Positions 25,064 through 32,618 of a DNA stretch of 36,351 nucleotides are shown here, one piece after another. Below the pieces are notes generated by a model. That model made no database searches and was not told the origin of the DNA. It saw only the letters and a list, made by a program, of their open reading frames with translations. Every line of letters begins with the position of its first letter. Positions within the stretch are counted from its first letter, which is position 1. The DNA comes from Fibrobacter sp. GTDB lineage: Bacteria; Fibrobacterota; Fibrobacteria; Fibrobacterales; Fibrobacteraceae. The DNA is taken from the NCBI GenBank assembly GCA_017550445.1, contig JAFZOV010000121.1, forward strand, positions 1-36,351, given 5' to 3'. The position numbers were made by a program, and so were the translations under genes.

Positions 25064-25076
25064 GTGTATAATACAC
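25064..25076. promoter_or_regulatory. Palindrome in the leader of the 2699-aa gene
   Basis: GTGTATAATACAC is a perfect 6-bp inverted repeat around a central A, about 25 bp before the start codon. It contains a TATTAT/TATACA-like -10 on the minus strand, so a regulator or the polymerase could bind here. No clear -35 is seen. Confidence 0.35.
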
Positions 25077-25197
25077 CCCTATATTTTACCAATATAAAAG
25101 ATACAAAACTTTTTTAATTATTACAATAGCAAAATAGAAAAAGCATTCATTTTTGCGCCAATTTATTCACAAGAAACTCACATTTTGTCAAAAGTGC

Positions 25198-25227
25198 AAA
25201 AACGCGTGATCAGAGACACGCATTTTT
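25198..25227 (-). terminator. Rho-independent terminator after the 1503-aa gene
   Basis: On the minus strand GCGTG and CACGC, extended by A/T tracts and one G-T pair, give an ~11-bp stem with an 8-nt loop that ends in TTTTT. It begins about 24 bp after the stop codon at 25251 and separates the two giant genes into distinct transcripts. Confidence 0.7.
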
Positions 25228-25250
25228 GACTTCAATTTCAGAAAACAGGG

Positions 25251-28200
25251 CTATTTTTTCTTCTTGTGGGCCGGGCGCTTGTAGCCGAACGGCTTCAAGA
25301 GTTCGTCATTGGAACTGAAGGTGTCGCCAGCGACCTTGGCATTGGCCCCGTCGAAGGGCGGAATGGCGCAACGCAGGTGGTTGGTCAACTTGGCATCGAC
25401 CTTGTACACGTAAGCACCGGTAGCCATAAGCTTCTTGTTCTTGGCATGCACGTAGCCGTCCCTATCCGGTTTCAGTTCAAGGAACATCTGCGTCAGGCCG
25501 GCATCATCTGTAAAGTTCGGGTCGTTCAGTTCCTGGGTAAAGCCGACATCATTCACGTAGTTACCCAGAGAGGTATATACCCAGACCCTGGTTTTCAGCG
25601 TAATATCGTACAGGTTGAACTGGCTATAACCACCGGGAGCGGGGACCGGGGTTCCGCGTTCGCAGAATTCCGATATATATTCCTCAACGGAATATTCCCT
25701 ATAGTCAGCCTTGGCGGCATCGTCAAGGCCCGTTGTGTCGACACCGATACCCTTATTCGAGATCTTTCCGTTCGGAAGAATCAGGTCGTCGAGGGTGGCA
25801 AGGCCAGTAACACCGCTTACGGTAGGCAGCTTGACATCAAGAGCAAGGGTCGGCCCCAGATGCTTGGAGCTCTTGACTCCCGGATACGGATCTTCGCCAC
25901 TGCCATCCTGGGTCTTGAAGTCGCCACCAATCAAGGTTTCCACTTCTTCTTCGGTAGAGGGGTTCCTGATACTTACAGCAAAGGTCTGTCCCTTCTTGGG
26001 CGGATTCACGGCATAGTATTCGTCCACCTTATCCTTGGTCACAACCGTCACCGGCTGTTCCACAGAGATATCGATATCCTTGCTATCCTTCATTATCACG
26101 TACACGGTGTCAGAGGCCTCGTTGCCGGCCTTATCCTTGTAGAAGCGCACGATTACGTTCGGTCCCTTGTCAAGGCCCTGCAACACGAGAGTATCCTGTT
26201 TCACGCCATCGATGGTCCATTCCACCTTCACAGAATTGGAGCGGATAACCTGCTTGTCGACAGGAGAAAGGATTTCAACAACCGGGAGCGTCTGGTCAAG
26301 CACCACGAACACAGCCTGCTTGGCGGCATTGCCGTACTTGTCCACATAGGTGTAAGACACCTGGTAGCCGCGGTCGCCATCCGGGTTCTTGACCATGTTG
26401 CCCTTTCGGTCGACAACATAGGTCAATTCCACAGAATTATTCGTTTTCTTGTCCACATAATTGTAAGAGACCTTGAAAATTCCGCTAGAACGGTCTGCGT
26501 TCTTGGAAGCGATAAAGCCGCCATTGCCGTCTACGTAGAGCGCCTTGCCGGTTTCGGCGTCAGCCTGGTAAGAAATCGTCACAATCTGGCCGTCAACCAC
26601 CGTCTGGTAAGAGACGGTGATGACTTCAATGGAATCCACCTTGCCCTTCTCGTTTACAACGGCCTGCTTTACCACGTTGCCCTTGTTGTCGGTGACATAG
26701 CTGACCGTCACCTCCACGCCAGCAACCTTCGTGGGGTAAGTGTTCAGGACGCTGTTGCCGTTGATAGGCGTGCTTGTCGTATTGGCGTGCAGCACGTCAA
26801 GGGCCACCGTCTGGTTCGCCACGGCAGAAAGCGCATCGTAAGTCGTCTGCGGAACATTAACCTTCCTGGTCAAGTCCACAGGGATGGTAAAGCTGTACGT
26901 AGTATCGCCGTCAATGGGGTCCTTGTCCGTAACGGTCACCGTAATGCGGCTCACCGTATCCTTGACATACACGTTGGTATCGGAGTCGGCAGGTCGTTCC
27001 ACAATCGTATAGATGTTGCTAGCCAAGTTGGCATCATTTGCTGCAGAAACCGTAACTACCGGCGAGATGTCGCTGTAATACGCTGTAAAGCAATCCTGGG
27101 CACAGCCCTCGAAGCCGTCCACATCGCAGACTTCCTTACAGATTCTGTTGATGCCCGGTTTAAGGGTCGTGTCGGCGCAAGGCTGTCTCACCATGTTCAC
27201 TTCCCAGCATACATTGAGAGAATCCCTGTTCGTATAGATGATTTCAGGATACTTCCAGGTGGTATCTTCGTTGCTGGCCTCGACAATATCAATCGTCGGG
27301 CCCGGAACATCGTCAACCACAACGGCAATGTTCTTGGTATGGGAAAGGCCGCCAGCATCCGTGACTTTTACCGTAATATAAACAACCGGCGTCTTTTCAC
27401 GATCAAGGCAGTCGCTCTTCTTGACAGAAACAGTTCCATCCGGAGCCACTTCAAGGCAACCGCTTTCATCCTTGACCAGGGTAAAGCTCTTGGAATCACC
27501 AATATCGGGATCCTTGGACTCGACAACGCCAACAATCGTTCCCTTCTTGGAGTTTTCGGTAACATGCAGAGAATCGGTAGTAATAGTCGGAGGTTCGTTC
27601 ACGTTGTGCACATGAATCACCATCGTGTCAATATCGAAGAGCGTCGGGTCCGAGCTATCTTTCAGCTTAACCACCAGAATGTAGGTGGTATCCATAGTCT
27701 CGTAATCCAGCTCTTTCTTCGTGGCAATGACACCGGTCGGAGAAACCGTGAACACATCCGTAGCACCGCCAATCGCCTCAAATTCGTCCTTTCTAAACTT
27801 ATCGGCCAAATCCTTATCGTCCCACGTCATGGAATCCACACGGGTGTTGGGCGGCATGTGCTCGACAATATCAAATTCCTGCTTGTCAAGAATCGGATCT
27901 TCGTTCACGTTAATAACAGGGATTGTAACCGTGGTATCAGAGGTCTTTTGGTACAAGGTATCTATCACGAAGACACGAATCTTTATTTCCGTAATCGTCT
28001 CATAGTCCAAAATAGTGCTATCCTTGACCGTCACCAATCCGGTTTCAGACACATTCACGTAGTCGGTCGAATCCACAAGGGCGAATTTACAATGCGTGCA
28101 GAACTTGTCTCCACGGATAGCAACCAGACTATCGATGCGAGTTCCGACGGGAGAATTTTCGGGAACGGAATCCAGGACAATCTTCTTAAGGGAAGCCGGA

Positions 28201-29762
28201 GTCGGATCATCAATAATCGGGAGCTCAAAATAGCCCTGACGCTTGTTGCCCGGCAACACAGCCCCGGCCAAGCCAAACACCTTCATCGGAAGTTTTTCTT
28301 TACCTTCGAAGAGTGTATCTATAGCGACGTTGATGTAGACCTCATAAATGCCATGAGGAACGGTATCACCCTCCAAGATCTTTACAGAACCCGTATCTAC
28401 CCCGCAAACGTGAGAGATACCGTTAAAGTCCTGAATAGAGGCTATCTTGGAAGCAGAATCCGTAAGACTAGAGTCCTTTATGTCAAAGCAATACTTGAAG
28501 CTGACATCGACCGACGAAAGCGAATCAAGCTTAATAGGCACAAGAACCGTTTGGTTATTTTCGATGAACGAGCCTTCTGCAAGGGCGGTCGGGTCAAAGG
28601 TCAACGTAACCGGATTAAAGGGAACGAAGATAAAGTTGCTTCCATCAAAATTGAAATTAATCCGAATCATATTTGCAAGCAACTGACCGGCCAGCTTAAT
28701 ATGGTCATTAATGGTAATTGTACCCGTCGTGAGAATTGAACCCTGAAGTGACGGATGGCTGTTCTGGTTGGTAGACTGGAACATAATGTCTTCTGTTGTA
28801 TAGAAGAGCAACGTTCCATTATAGTCCTCGTTATCTTGTCTTATATAGGTTCCATTGTCCAATGTATCATATTGAACAGCAATATTTGTTTGCGACGAAA
28901 AAGATATTCCATTCTCCAGGAAAATTCTAGTAAGGCGACCTCCATTTTGCATATTAAACAAAAGGGTCGCATCATTTGTCAATGTAATGTGATCAAGATA
29001 AATATCGAAAGGCTCCTTAGAATCGCCTTCAGGAACATAAATTTCATAAACCATGTTATTGACTTCGACAGCCGACACTGCGCCAGTTTGTTCAACAACT
29101 TCACCCGTATTAAGATTGGTAACACGAGTCTTCAATTGTGTTGAATAGGTAGGATTAACACTCAATGTCGGCATGTACAGATTGTTTCTAACCTCGGGAA
29201 CTTTAAGTCCTTTAGTGGTGTCAAAACAATCATTATAGCCATAATTACTATTGACAGAAGTTTTTCCTTCAACACCAAAATGTCTGTACTCGTCTCCTAT
29301 AAGCGCAGCATACACATTAGGAACATCCCCATAAACACACTGATGTCCATGGAATTCATTAGGCTTAGACGCAAAATTTGTTTCCTGACCGACAACGATA
29401 TTTCCCGTCACATTTACAGGTCCGTTAGCAAAGAGTTCCGGACCCATCTTAATATCAAGGTTACCACCAATTAAAATCGGGCCACCAACGACATCACCTC
29501 CATTCTGGAGGGTAAAGTCTCCATGGGAGGTTCCAAACCACCCCACCGAATCGGTCACACGAATATCACCATTTTCAAACTTAATGCCGCTAGCGCCGAA
29601 CATTTTGTACTTCATCAAGTAGTCCCATTCGGCTTCTTGGGATTTCGGGTCAAGCCCAGACGCGTTTTCAAAGTAAAACGGCGCAATATCCATAGCAGAG
29701 GCAACCCCCACTACGGCAAAAATCATCCATAACTTGTCTAACATTTTTTTTACATCCAACAT
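25251..29762 (-). CDS. Large secreted cadherin-like surface protein, paralogue of the 2699-aa protein
   Basis: I choose ATG 29762, preceded by AGGGGGT. The longer frame begins with GTG 29795 and would add charged residues before the signal peptide. The 1503-aa product has a signal segment (LWMIFAVVGVASA), then an adhesin-like domain to ~385 with GGPILIGGNLDI and LQGSILTTGTITI, strings shared with the larger paralogue. A Calx-beta-like segment runs to ~520. Only about three cadherin-like modules (NVNEDP, NVNEPP, ENSPVGT) occupy ~520-815. The ~690-residue C-terminus matches the paralogue and ends FGYKRPAHKKKK. Both proteins likely share an export and anchoring route and differ mainly in stalk length. 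The exact ligand is unknown. Confidence 0.87.
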   Translation of the reverse strand: MLDVKKMLDKLWMIFAVVGVASAMDIAPFYFENASGLDPKSQEAEWDYLMKYKMFGASGIKFENGDIRVTDSVGWFGTSHGDFTLQNGGDVVGGPILIGGNLDIKMGPELFANGPVNVTGNIVVGQETNFASKPNEFHGHQCVYGDVPNVYAALIGDEYRHFGVEGKTSVNSNYGYNDCFDTTKGLKVPEVRNNLYMPTLSVNPTYSTQLKTRVTNLNTGEVVEQTGAVSAVEVNNMVYEIYVPEGDSKEPFDIYLDHITLTNDATLLFNMQNGGRLTRIFLENGISFSSQTNIAVQYDTLDNGTYIRQDNEDYNGTLLFYTTEDIMFQSTNQNSHPSLQGSILTTGTITINDHIKLAGQLLANMIRINFNFDGSNFIFVPFNPVTLTFDPTALAEGSFIENNQTVLVPIKLDSLSSVDVSFKYCFDIKDSSLTDSASKIASIQDFNGISHVCGVDTGSVKILEGDTVPHGIYEVYINVAIDTLFEGKEKLPMKVFGLAGAVLPGNKRQGYFELPIIDDPTPASLKKIVLDSVPENSPVGTRIDSLVAIRGDKFCTHCKFALVDSTDYVNVSETGLVTVKDSTILDYETITEIKIRVFVIDTLYQKTSDTTVTIPVINVNEDPILDKQEFDIVEHMPPNTRVDSMTWDDKDLADKFRKDEFEAIGGATDVFTVSPTGVIATKKELDYETMDTTYILVVKLKDSSDPTLFDIDTMVIHVHNVNEPPTITTDSLHVTENSKKGTIVGVVESKDPDIGDSKSFTLVKDESGCLEVAPDGTVSVKKSDCLDREKTPVVYITVKVTDAGGLSHTKNIAVVVDDVPGPTIDIVEASNEDTTWKYPEIIYTNRDSLNVCWEVNMVRQPCADTTLKPGINRICKEVCDVDGFEGCAQDCFTAYYSDISPVVTVSAANDANLASNIYTIVERPADSDTNVYVKDTVSRITVTVTDKDPIDGDTTYSFTIPVDLTRKVNVPQTTYDALSAVANQTVALDVLHANTTSTPINGNSVLNTYPTKVAGVEVTVSYVTDNKGNVVKQAVVNEKGKVDSIEVITVSYQTVVDGQIVTISYQADAETGKALYVDGNGGFIASKNADRSSGIFKVSYNYVDKKTNNSVELTYVVDRKGNMVKNPDGDRGYQVSYTYVDKYGNAAKQAVFVVLDQTLPVVEILSPVDKQVIRSNSVKVEWTIDGVKQDTLVLQGLDKGPNVIVRFYKDKAGNEASDTVYVIMKDSKDIDISVEQPVTVVTKDKVDEYYAVNPPKKGQTFAVSIRNPSTEEEVETLIGGDFKTQDGSGEDPYPGVKSSKHLGPTLALDVKLPTVSGVTGLATLDDLILPNGKISNKGIGVDTTGLDDAAKADYREYSVEEYISEFCERGTPVPAPGGYSQFNLYDITLKTRVWVYTSLGNYVNDVGFTQELNDPNFTDDAGLTQMFLELKPDRDGYVHAKNKKLMATGAYVYKVDAKLTNHLRCAIPPFDGANAKVAGDTFSSNDELLKPFGYKRPAHKKKK

Positions 29763-29914
29763 GGAATACCCCCTGTTTCCTACAGATTTATACACTCCTT
29801 CCCTAAAAATAATTAATTTTGTTTACATAGGTTATTTTTTTTTCACATTTCCTGATGAATTTCATGGATTAGATGTCCAAAGTCATGGAATTTTGCACTT
29901 TAACTCACTTTATC

Positions 29915-29944
29915 TTGACAAAAATCACGATATATTGCTAAATT
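29915..29944 (+). promoter_or_regulatory. Promoter of the SRP RNA
   Basis: A consensus TTGACA (29915-29920) is followed by TATATT (29931-29936) and TAAATT (29939-29944). The TAAATT spacing is 18 nt and would start transcription near 29950, at the 5' end of the SRP helix. If TATATT is used, the RNA would begin a few bases earlier. Confidence 0.6.
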
Positions 29945-29945
29945 G

Positions 29946-30046
29946 CGGGTTCCTAGGCCCTGCGCAATGACTATTTGCGGGCAAATCGCCAGGGCGAAAG
30001 CAGCAACGGACTTGCGGATTTTTATGTGCTCAGGTAGCCTAGGATT
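29946..30046 (+). ncRNA. ffs: Signal recognition particle RNA (small bacterial 4.5S type)
   Basis: The ends pair as a long hairpin: TCCTAGGC (29951-29958) with GCCTAGGA (30037-30044), then CCTG with CAGG. At the apex is the SRP signature: CCAGG (29989-29993), a two-bp GC/GC stem capped by a GAAA tetraloop (29996-29999), then AGCAACGG (30002-30009). This corresponds to the Ffh-binding asymmetric loop and GNRA tetraloop of Escherichia coli 4.5S RNA. It has its own promoter upstream and a Rho-independent terminator directly after. It would guide co-translational membrane targeting with Ffh and FtsY. Exact ends are estimates. No covariance search was possible, but motif plus end pairing make the call strong. 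Confidence 0.85.
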
Positions 30047-30051
30047 TTTTT

Positions 30052-30074
30052 GCAACCCTCAAGGTTGCCTTTTT
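30052..30074 (+). terminator. Terminator of the SRP RNA
   Basis: GCAACC (30052-30057) pairs with GGTTGC (30063-30068) around a 5-nt loop, followed by CTTTTT. It lies directly after the SRP RNA's 3' end. Confidence 0.85.
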
Positions 30075-30080
30075 AGTTTA

Positions 30081-30138
30081 GATCCTTCGACAAGCTCAGG
30101 ATGACACTGTAAAATAGCTCAGGATGACACTGCAGAAT
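30081..30138. repeat. Intergenic repeat with 23-bp tandem copy reaching a start codon
   Basis: GATCCTTCGACAAGCTCAGG followed by ATGACA (30081-30106) is a string familiar as an intergenic repeat in several bacterial genomes. AGCTCAGGATGACACTG recurs at 30093 and 30116, a 23-bp tandem duplication whose second copy ends at the phosphatase ATG (30137). Its AGGA is the only ribosome-site-like sequence there, about 12 nt away. Confidence 0.6.
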
Positions 30139-30754
30139 GATTCTTTGGACGATTCGCCACACCAAGCCCTATAACCCGAACGATGTCTGTTACGGCAGAC
30201 TGGACTTTGACGTATCCCCCACTTTCGAAGAAGAAAGTGACGGAGCACTGGCGGCTTTGCTGGGGGCGGGCGCAAAACCCACGCGCATGTATACCAGTCC
30301 CCTCAAGCGCTGTCTGCGCCTGGCCCAAAAGGCGGAAAAGGCAACCGGGCTTACCATGGAAAAGCGCGACGAGATCATCGAAATGAACTTTGGCTCCTGG
30401 GAAGGCCAAAAGCTTACGGAAGTTCCCCGTGAAGAAATGGCGGCCTGGGCACGCGACTTGCGCGGCTACAAATTCAAGGACGGCGAATGCTTTTATGACA
30501 TCGACCGCCGCGTGCAGTCCCTGCTGGACACCCTGGACGATGACGGCGAATTTCTGTGGATTACCCACGCCGGTGTGATTGCGGCTCTGCAGCACTTTGC
30601 ATGCGGGCTCCCCGACAACATGTTCGTGGAAGGCGCTTTCAGCTATGCGATGGTGACGCGCTTCGAATTCACGCGCAACGCTGACGGGCATTACCGCGGA
30701 ACGTTTACGAAGATTCACGATGGCATCCAGATGGCGCCGCTGAAAATAGGGTAA
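30137..30754 (+). CDS. Histidine phosphatase family protein (CobC-like)
   Basis: The 205-aa protein starts MILWTIRHTKP, placing the phospho-accepting His in an RHT variant of the RHG motif. Other family landmarks are PLKRC with its second catalytic Arg, the EMNFGSWEG loop with the catalytic Glu, and THAGVIAAL with the second His. The length and the 'LKRCLRLAQ...MNFGSWEG' layout are closest to alpha-ribazole phosphatase (CobC), the nucleotide-loop step of cobalamin synthesis, but phosphoglycerate-mutase-like relatives look similar. No other cobalamin gene is nearby, so the substrate is open. The ribosome site is weak and made of repeat sequence. Confidence 0.85.
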   Translation: MILWTIRHTKPYNPNDVCYGRLDFDVSPTFEEESDGALAALLGAGAKPTRMYTSPLKRCLRLAQKAEKATGLTMEKRDEIIEMNFGSWEGQKLTEVPREEMAAWARDLRGYKFKDGECFYDIDRRVQSLLDTLDDDGEFLWITHAGVIAALQHFACGLPDNMFVEGAFSYAMVTRFEFTRNADGHYRGTFTKIHDGIQMAPLKIG

Positions 30755-30763
30755 AAAAGATGT

Positions 30764-30815
30764 GCAATGTGTGATGTGGAATTACATTTCACATTACACA
30801 CTACACATTCCACAT
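30764..30815. repeat. Imperfect inverted repeat after the phosphatase gene
   Basis: GTGTGATGTG (30769-30778) pairs with CACATTACAC (30790-30799) with one G-T pair, inside a run of CACATT/AATGTG words. It fills the 64-bp gap between convergent genes and may help terminate both. The T-run is weak. Confidence 0.4.
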
Positions 30816-30818
30816 TAA

Positions 30819-31826
30819 TTAAAAGTCAAATGTCATGAGGGCCTGGACGCCGCCTTCCAGACGCGGTAAAACAGCCAGGTGCATGGGGTTGTCGAAGTCG
30901 CTCAACAGAGCGTCAACCGCGGCATCGCCAATGGAATACAGATAAAGTAACGCCATCGCCCAAATGTACTGGTTGCGGTTCTTGCGGTAATAGGTCACAC
31001 GTTCTTCTACACGTTCGTATTCTTCAGAGGTGGTGCTTTCCTTTTCCACGATATGCTTGCGGTCCAGGTAATATTCCACCATGTTCTGGGATGTCCAGAT
31101 ACTGGTGGCAGAACCGATGAACGCCATGTACAAAAGGCCCATCTTGCCGAACTCGCGGTTGTACATCTGTCCAAAACCGGGGATAATGGACCATAGCAAG
31201 GCAGTCTTCATACTCTTGAGTTCAACGCTGCGGTAGTTGTTGTTGTACCAGATTCCAAAGGCATCAAAGAAGCTGTACAAGTAAAGGCCGTACATCCAGG
31301 CGGTTTCCGCCTTTCGCAGGTCTTCCTGCTCCATTTTCTTATCGCTCTTTTCGTGGACACGGCCAATGAATTCGGTCCTTTTTTCATGGTAATAGGCTAT
31401 GCTGTCACGGTTCTTTTCGTGAATCAACCTATTGGTATAGAACGCCACGGAATCGCGCAAGGGTTCAGCCTGTTCGAGAACTCGCCTATGCTGGTAGCTT
31501 TTATTCGCCGTTACTTCGTATAGGAGTAAAAGTTCGATACCCGTGATAAATCCGCCACGCACATAATGTTCCGTATAGAACTGACCGCCACCCGGAAAAA
31601 TGGCAAAAAGCATGGTCAAGCCCAGCGAATTGCGCTTGGTGGGAATGTCCCATTCGTTCACGGTGAGCGTATCGATAGCGACAATGCCTGTCTTACCTTT
31701 TTGCAAAGGGTCTACAGCAGCATCGGCAGCAGCCGAATCCGCAACCGTAGAATCAGCCTGCGCCCATGCCACCGTCCCCAAAGACAGTGTCAACACTATA
31801 CATATAATAAGCGAGCGCAAGAACAT
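30819..31826 (-). CDS. DUF5683-like inner-membrane/secreted protein
   Basis: The start at ATG 31826 (MFLRSLIICIVLTLSLG) gives a clean signal peptide ending near ...WAQA. The longer frame begins with TTG and lacks a ribosome site. The 335-aa protein carries two 'P-G-x-G-Q-x-Y' motifs, FPGGGQFYT near residue 75 and IPGFGQMYN near 210, each followed by a hydrophobic segment, with a helical charged region between. This matches DUF5683-type proteins of Bacteroidota/Fibrobacterota, whose function is unknown. The C-terminus ends in LMTFDF, with a terminal Phe as in outer-membrane proteins, so localisation is uncertain. It is divergent from pncC. Confidence 0.75.
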   Translation of the reverse strand: MFLRSLIICIVLTLSLGTVAWAQADSTVADSAAADAAVDPLQKGKTGIVAIDTLTVNEWDIPTKRNSLGLTMLFAIFPGGGQFYTEHYVRGGFITGIELLLLYEVTANKSYQHRRVLEQAEPLRDSVAFYTNRLIHEKNRDSIAYYHEKRTEFIGRVHEKSDKKMEQEDLRKAETAWMYGLYLYSFFDAFGIWYNNNYRSVELKSMKTALLWSIIPGFGQMYNREFGKMGLLYMAFIGSATSIWTSQNMVEYYLDRKHIVEKESTTSEEYERVEERVTYYRKNRNQYIWAMALLYLYSIGDAAVDALLSDFDNPMHLAVLPRLEGGVQALMTFDF

Positions 31827-31860
31827 CGGGCCTAAAGATAGCAATTCAAGGATAAAAGTT

Positions 31861-31960
31861 ACTAGTTAAGAGTTAATAGTTAATAGTTTTTTTAATAGAA
31901 TCTCTAGTAACTAGCCCGAAGGGCGTAATAACTACAAACTAGTAACTGCGGCAAAGCCGC
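31861..31960. repeat. Intergenic repeat cluster with two TAGTAACT-plus-hairpin units
   Basis: AGTTAATAGTTAATAGTT (31871-31888) is followed by TAGTAACT with hairpin GCCCGAAGGGC (31914-31924) and again TAGTAACT with hairpin GCGGCAAAGCCGC (31948-31960). A related element in reverse order is visible at 6773-6815 (AAAAACTATTAACTATT then AACTGCGGC). The second hairpin is followed by T-runs on the plus strand. Confidence 0.5.
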
Positions 31961-32006
31961 CATTTTTCTACTTTTTTTAGCGGAGATACTCCATTGTCAA
32001 AATATG

Positions 32007-32026
32007 ACATAAACTTTATGTATATT
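32007..32026 (+). promoter_or_regulatory. pncC promoter region with a 15-bp palindrome
   Basis: ACATAAACTTTATGT (32007-32021) is a perfect 6-bp inverted repeat around ACT, partly overlapping TATATT (32021-32026), the probable -10. A TTGTCA lies at 31994-31999. The arrangement suggests operator control, but no regulator is nearby. Confidence 0.4.
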
Positions 32027-32047
32027 TGATAGCGTAAAGGAAACGAC

Positions 32048-32578
32048 ATGACACACAGCACGGACAACGAAATGAATATCAAGGAACTTGCGCAAGCAAT
32101 CCAGAAGGCGCTTTTGGAACGTGGCGAAATGATGGCCACCGCCGAATCGCTCACGGGCGGCCTTGTAGCAAGCCACATTGTAGATATTCCGGGGAGTTCA
32201 GCCATTCTGGCCGGCGGCATTGTGGCCTACCAGAACGAAATTAAGGAATCCCTGCTCGGCGTCCCGCACCAGGTGCTCGAAAATCAGGGTGCAGTCTCGG
32301 CCGAAACGGTAAAAGCCATGGCCGAAGGCGCGCGCAAAAAGTTCGGTTGCGAATGGGCAATCGCCACTTCTGGAATCGCAGGGCCTACCGGGGCAGAACC
32401 CGGCAAACCTGTCGGTACGGTATGGATGGCTGTCGCCAATAGTTTGCAAAATGAGGCTTTTTGTAAAATTTTCGAAGGAAATCGTACCGAGGTGCGCGAA
32501 AAAAGCGTGTATAGTGTATTGGGCAAGCTACTTTTTTTGTTGAATAACCAAAAAAGCACTTGCACAAGTGAACACTAA
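32048..32578 (+). CDS. pncC: Nicotinamide-nucleotide amidase (CinA C-terminal domain protein)
   Basis: The 176-aa protein consists only of the CinA C-terminal domain: ATAESLTGGLVASHIVDIPG near 30-49, GGIVAYQNEIKESLLGV, GAVSAETVKAMAEGARKKFG, and ATSGIAGPTGAEPGKPVGTV. This domain deamidates nicotinamide mononucleotide in pyridine-nucleotide salvage. The N-terminal molybdopterin-binding half of full CinA is absent, as in PncC proteins. AAAGGA precedes the ATG. The recA gene follows closely, the classic cinA-recA order. The last codons contain the recA control region. Confidence 0.93.
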   Translation: MTHSTDNEMNIKELAQAIQKALLERGEMMATAESLTGGLVASHIVDIPGSSAILAGGIVAYQNEIKESLLGVPHQVLENQGAVSAETVKAMAEGARKKFGCEWAIATSGIAGPTGAEPGKPVGTVWMAVANSLQNEAFCKIFEGNRTEVREKSVYSVLGKLLFLLNNQKSTCTSEH

Positions 32579-32588
32579 ATGTTATATT
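32560..32588 (+). promoter_or_regulatory. recA promoter with LexA-like operator
   Basis: TTGCAC (32560-32565) and TATATT (32583-32588) are 17 nt apart. Overlapping the -35 is TGCACAAGTGAACA (32561-32574). It fits the TGCNC-N4-GTGCA form that I recall as the Fibrobacter succinogenes LexA box, except at two positions of the right half. CACTTG/CAAGTG (32557-32570) is also a perfect palindrome. SOS control of recA is therefore plausible. Confidence 0.5.
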
Positions 32589-32618
32589 TAAAAACGAAAA
32601 AACAAAATGGAGTCCAAA

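Noticed and set aside
25266..28739. Long plus-strand ORF (1157 aa) opposite the 1503-aa gene, and similar antisense ORFs at 21415-22518, 23032-24516, 19342-20397, 16948-18582, 15186-16388 and 12241-13995
   Set aside because: They lie exactly antisense to genes with signal peptides, recognisable domains and ribosome sites. Their products lack domains and are rich in residues expected from reverse reading of biased codons.
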